Assembly (NCBI GenBank): GCA_902386255.1
Contig: CABMII010000035.1
Span: 1 to 34,507 of the forward strand
DNA length: 34,507 bases
Direction: 5' to 3'
Source of the DNA: an uncultured archaeon
GTDB taxonomy: Archaea; Halobacteriota; Methanosarcinia; Methanosarcinales; Methanoperedenaceae
Shown here: one piece after another, positions 31,715 through 34,507 of the stretch
How positions within the stretch are numbered: position 1 is the stretch's first letter
Layout: each line of letters opens with the position of its first letter
Program-made: the position numbers and the translations under genes
Notes under the pieces: generated by a model
Told to the model about the DNA's origin: nothing
What the model saw: the letters and a program-made list of their open reading frames with translations, nothing else
The model's database searches: none

Positions 31715-32349
31715 TATGTTCCCCCGGTTTCATCCGATTTCCCGGCCTTTCCCTCTTCTTTCTTTTTCTTCCTGGGTTTTGCTTTTTCATCGCCGCTTTC
31801 TTTGGGCTTGCGGGCTTCTTCAATCCACTCCAGTTTGCCAAGGGCATGCTGGCGCATGGTAAGACCTATTTTACTGTCCCTGGGTTCGCGCTCATTTAAG
31901 CTCACGGCGATTATTCTTGCACGAATTTTGTCCCCTTCTGTTATTGCACGGCCGGATTCTTTGGTTATCAGGCGTGAGTTTTTCTCGTCGTAACTGATGA
32001 ATTCATCGGTCAACTGGCTTACATGCACAAGACCATCAAGAGGACCTATGCCCACGAACACGCCGAACTCGACAACTTCCACAACGCTTCCTTCTATGAT
32101 TTCCTGCAGTTCTGGCATGAATGTCAGGGCATCAAAGATGGCATCGTAATAGACCCCGCCGTCCCCGGCGAGAATATGTCCTTCCCCGACTTCAATCACG
32201 TCTTTTACCGCTACTATTGCGCCGATTCTCTTATCAACAAGCCCTTCAAGTTTTTCACGCAAAGCGAGTTTAACCGCTTCCTGTACAGGCTCACCAAGTA
32301 ATTCAGGTGCAATTCTCACCGTATCTGCTAATCTCATTTTCTTATACAT
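31714..32349 (-). CDS. rpoE1: RNA polymerase subunit E' (Rpb7 homologue)
   Basis: The 211-aa protein is RpoE'/Rpo7. The N-terminal RNP-like domain (YKKMRLADTVRIAPELLG, GDGGVYYDAIFDALTF) is followed by an S1 domain (EGSVVEVVEFGVFVGIGPLDGLVHVSQL). The last 30 residues are Lys/Glu-rich and probably disordered. It forms the polymerase stalk with Rpo4. GAGGA lies about 6 nt upstream of the ATG at 32349, confirming the start. Confidence 0.95.
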   Translation of the reverse strand: MYKKMRLADTVRIAPELLGEPVQEAVKLALREKLEGLVDKRIGAIVAVKDVIEVGEGHILAGDGGVYYDAIFDALTFMPELQEIIEGSVVEVVEFGVFVGIGPLDGLVHVSQLTDEFISYDEKNSRLITKESGRAITEGDKIRARIIAVSLNEREPRDSKIGLTMRQHALGKLEWIEEARKPKESGDEKAKPRKKKKEEGKAGKSDETGGT

Positions 32350-32369
32350 CTAAATCCTCTTAATAAAAG

Positions 32370-32741
32370 TTATTGAATACTTAAACGAGTTTTTTCTCGA
32401 AGATACACAGTAGTGATTCCCTTACTACATAATCTTTTCTTTAATTCTATGTCGTTAGTCAGAACTGCAGCTTTTTCAGTGATGGCCTGTTCTACAATGA
32501 TATCGTCCGCGAATCCATTCTTTTCTATGATTGTGCACCTGTCCAGCAATGACATTGCTATTTTTGCGGCTTTCCTGTCCCTGCCTTTCCCTTCCGCATA
32601 AATTTTTTCCAGTTCTTTGATCGAAGGTTTTGTGACAATATAAATATCAAAACCCAGTCGTTCAAGCTCAGAAAAAATGTCCAGACCGAACTGCCCCGGC
32701 ACCATCATCCCATTGGTGTCGATTATCACTTTTCTTGTCAT
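32370..32741 (-). CDS. PIN domain protein, Fcf1-like
   Basis: The 123-aa protein has an intact PIN fold: [11 protein letters not shown] (D8), [13 protein letters not shown] (E), [11 protein letters not shown] (D) and [12 protein letters not shown] (D). It resembles the archaeal Fcf1/Utp24-like PIN proteins often found beside aIF2 gamma, which may act in rRNA processing. Its start overlaps the aif2g stop by ATGA, so the two are co-translated. There is no antitoxin gene next to it, which argues against VapC. Confidence 0.88.
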   Translation of the reverse strand: MTRKVIIDTNGMMVPGQFGLDIFSELERLGFDIYIVTKPSIKELEKIYAEGKGRDRKAAKIAMSLLDRCTIIEKNGFADDIIVEQAITEKAAVLTNDIELKKRLCSKGITTVYLREKTRLSIQ

Positions 32742-33967
32742 TTAAATTCTTTCAACACACCTGAACCGATAAGCCTCCACCGCGCTCCCACACGCCTGCT
32801 TATTGCAATATGCGCACCTTTATCCGCGCATATCGGTCTTTTAAGTTTGACCTCTGCATCAGCCCCCCTTGCGCTTGTGACGACACCAATTGTAGTAGCC
32901 GTCCCGATATTAAGCATCAGCGGTTCATTTGAACGTATGGGCTCGACTGCTGCTTCATCGCTTATCCCCACAACACGTTCAAGAAGCTTAGTTTCCATTA
33001 GAAAACCATCAAGTGTCGGAGGTAGCGACCCCGGAATCCCCGCGACCTGCCCGACAAGGGCATCGCTTTTGGTGAGAGTGGGGTCAAGATTGGTGCCAAT
33101 GCCGATAAGACCGCCGGGTACTGCTTCTTTTAACTCTTCTTTCCCAGCGTGTATCGTAGTGATAATAGTTTTGATCGGGACCCATTTGACAACTCCCCCG
33201 CTTTCAACTTTTCTGCCGGGACGCATCTCTATCTCATCGGCCGGGTGAAAAACACCAAAATTCAAAGACCCGCCGATAGCGCCTCCTACAAGTTTATCAG
33301 GAAGTGTACCGGGTTTATTGATATCAAAAGACCGCGCCACATACATCAAAGGTGATTTCTTCAGGTCATGTTTAGGCGTCGGGATGTATTTTTCAATAGC
33401 TTCAATGACCAGGTCGATATTGGTATTCTGCTGGGCTGAGATGGGGATAATCGGTGCACCTTCTGCCACAGTCCCTTTCACGAATTCCTTGATCTGGTTG
33501 TAACTCTCAAGGACTTTCTCCCGCGGAACAATGTCAATTTTATTCTGGATAATCACTATATTTTTAATCCCCAGGATATTCAATGCCATAAGATGTTCTT
33601 TTGTCTGCGGCTGCGGGCATTGTTCGTTGGCAGCGATGACAAGGAGTGCGCCATCCATCAATGCCGCTCCAGATAACATGGTTGCCATCAGTGTTTCATG
33701 GCCCGGAGAATCTACAAATGAAATAGCTCTAAGTACCTCTGTTTTTGCTCCGCATTTTTCGCATATTTCTTTGGTTGTATAGCCGTCAGGTTCAGGACAG
33801 TCAGGGCATTTCCTGAGCACAATATCCGCATAGCCGAGCCGGATAGATATACCTCTTTTTATCTCTTCGCTGTGCCTGTCAGTCCAGACACCAGAAAGTG
33901 CCTTGACAAGCGTGGTCTTGCCATGGTCAACATGCCCTACAATGCCGATATTTACAACTGGTTGCAA
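32738..33967 (-). CDS. aif2g: Translation initiation factor aIF2 gamma subunit
   Basis: The 409-aa protein is aIF2 gamma, the GTPase that binds initiator Met-tRNA. It has G1 [13 protein letters not shown], switch 2 [15 protein letters not shown], a zinc knuckle [10 protein letters not shown]...CEKCG, and the EF-Tu-like domains 2 and 3 to the end. The start appears to be TTG at 33967 because GGAGG lies 6 nt upstream and no nearby in-frame ATG fits. It begins the transcription/translation operon. Confidence 0.96.
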   Translation of the reverse strand: MQPVVNIGIVGHVDHGKTTLVKALSGVWTDRHSEEIKRGISIRLGYADIVLRKCPDCPEPDGYTTKEICEKCGAKTEVLRAISFVDSPGHETLMATMLSGAALMDGALLVIAANEQCPQPQTKEHLMALNILGIKNIVIIQNKIDIVPREKVLESYNQIKEFVKGTVAEGAPIIPISAQQNTNIDLVIEAIEKYIPTPKHDLKKSPLMYVARSFDINKPGTLPDKLVGGAIGGSLNFGVFHPADEIEMRPGRKVESGGVVKWVPIKTIITTIHAGKEELKEAVPGGLIGIGTNLDPTLTKSDALVGQVAGIPGSLPPTLDGFLMETKLLERVVGISDEAAVEPIRSNEPLMLNIGTATTIGVVTSARGADAEVKLKRPICADKGAHIAISRRVGARWRLIGSGVLKEFK

Positions 33968-34011
33968 TGAAATCCTCCAATACGGAAACGATGCCTTACA
34001 TTGGGCTCTTT

Positions 34012-34020
34012 GTATTTAAT
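34012..34020 (-). promoter_or_regulatory. TATA box of the aif2g operon
   Basis: ATTAAATAC on the minus strand is about 45 nt before the TTG start. Initiation about 25 nt downstream would leave a leader that includes the GGAGG site. Confidence 0.45.
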
Positions 34021-34050
34021 GGCTTTTACATAAAAGATTAAGAAACTGAT

Positions 34051-34066
34051 AGCATTAAAAAATGCT
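34051..34066. terminator. Short hairpin after the 35-aa gene
   Basis: AGCATT and AATGCT form a perfect 6-bp stem with an AAAA loop, 4 bases after the 35-aa gene's stop on the minus strand. Weak as a terminator because no T-run follows directly. Confidence 0.35.
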
Positions 34067-34070
34067 GGAT

Positions 34071-34178
34071 TTACTTTTTCTTCTTTTCCCCATATTCCAC
34101 AAAATCCCTTCCAGCCTCAAGAATTTTATTAATTTTATCTGCTTTGCTCCGTTCGATATATACTACTTTTGCCTTCAT
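34071..34178 (-). CDS. Small charged protein (35 aa)
   Basis: A 35-aa frame begins MKAKVVYIERSKADKINKI and ends in a basic run (EYGEKKKK). GGAGGT, the strongest ribosome site in the window, sits 5 nt before the ATG, which is the main reason for accepting it. The family is not recognised. It might be a small antitoxin-like or ribosome-associated peptide; nothing beyond this shows its role. It precedes aif2g by about 100 bp. Confidence 0.5.
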   Translation of the reverse strand: MKAKVVYIERSKADKINKILEAGRDFVEYGEKKKK

Positions 34179-34507
34179 TTCCTACCTCCTTCAGGAGTGA
34201 AGAAGAATCTCACCGAAATCCAAATACCCTAATTCGTTTCCCCATTTCTTATTTGGTTATCTAAATTTTGAGATATTCTTACTATACCCATCATTAATTT
34301 CATATATGCAATTATAGTTTTGTTGGTCACAAAGCGGATAAATAATATTTAATCATTAAATTAAAAATTTATCTTAATACGCCAGTACTTCCGAGTTAGC
34401 TTAGTTCCGAACAAGCTACTCTGAATACTCTATTTAACCTCAAATCAAATACTTCTATTTTCCATCACAAAACGAAAAATGAGACTCTTTTGCATTTATT
34501 TTTGTAA
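34179..34507. other. Window edge, no gene seen
   Basis: This AT-rich stretch has no frame above about 20 codons with a ribosome site, no tRNA fold and no repeat beyond short AT-rich runs. It should hold the promoter of the 35-aa gene, but the box is not unique. Confidence 0.45.

Noticed and set aside
32370-32741. VapC toxin of a toxin-antitoxin pair
   Set aside because: It is fused by overlap to the aIF2 gamma gene in a housekeeping operon and has no adjacent antitoxin, so an Fcf1-like role is more likely.

Overview
The window looks like chromosome from a methanogen-related euryarchaeon, most likely order Methanosarcinales and plausibly close to Candidatus Methanoperedens. The gene content shows the domain directly: aIF2 gamma, RNA polymerase subunits L and E', Spt4, exosome Csl4, S24e, S27ae, Pth2, RtcB with archease, and GTP-dependent dephospho-CoA kinase. 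The siroheme-to-heme genes (AhbA, AhbB and an AhbD-like radical SAM enzyme), molybdenum-cofactor genes and a CcmD-like peptide point to a cytochrome-bearing lineage. The genus is inference.

Layout. Positions 1-7470 hold ahbB, a 3-TM protein, an unlisted 52-aa gene, a plus-strand run radC-mobA-fdhD-mobB, a DUF429 protein, an AAA/DUF4143 ATPase, and ahbD-ahbA joined by an ATGA overlap. Positions 7500-12210 hold mostly small genes: a Fic/Doc-like protein lacking the usual histidine, a CcmD-like peptide coupled to a CoA-binding protein, pth2, a DUF169 protein, and a membrane-anchored protein with five Ig-like repeats. Positions 12457-14800 hold an AT-rich 770-aa TPR protein ending in a HEPN-like motif, with a perfect inverted repeat over its start. 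Then come archaeal glutamate synthase with a clear terminator, a HepT/MntA toxin-antitoxin pair, and proA-proB.

Positions 20388-23160 are the most unusual part. An AT-rich minus-strand cassette encodes an SMC/OLD-like ATPase, a Cys-rich protein with a PIN-like spacing of acidic residues, and a small membrane protein. A 15-bp sequence repeated exactly flanks it, with extra degenerate copies on one side and an inverted copy on the other. It has the form of a nuclease/ATPase defence module that I cannot match to a named system.

Positions 23211-34180 are housekeeping: a RecB-family nuclease, a DUF2240 protein, the minus-strand group rtcB, methyltransferase, METTL5-like methyltransferase, csl4 and rpoL, then archease with a winged-helix protein, and the transcription/translation operon aif2g, PIN, rpoE', spt4, dephospho-CoA kinase, rps24e, rps27ae, which ends in a hairpin terminator. 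I found no rRNA, tRNA, CRISPR array or complete insertion sequence.
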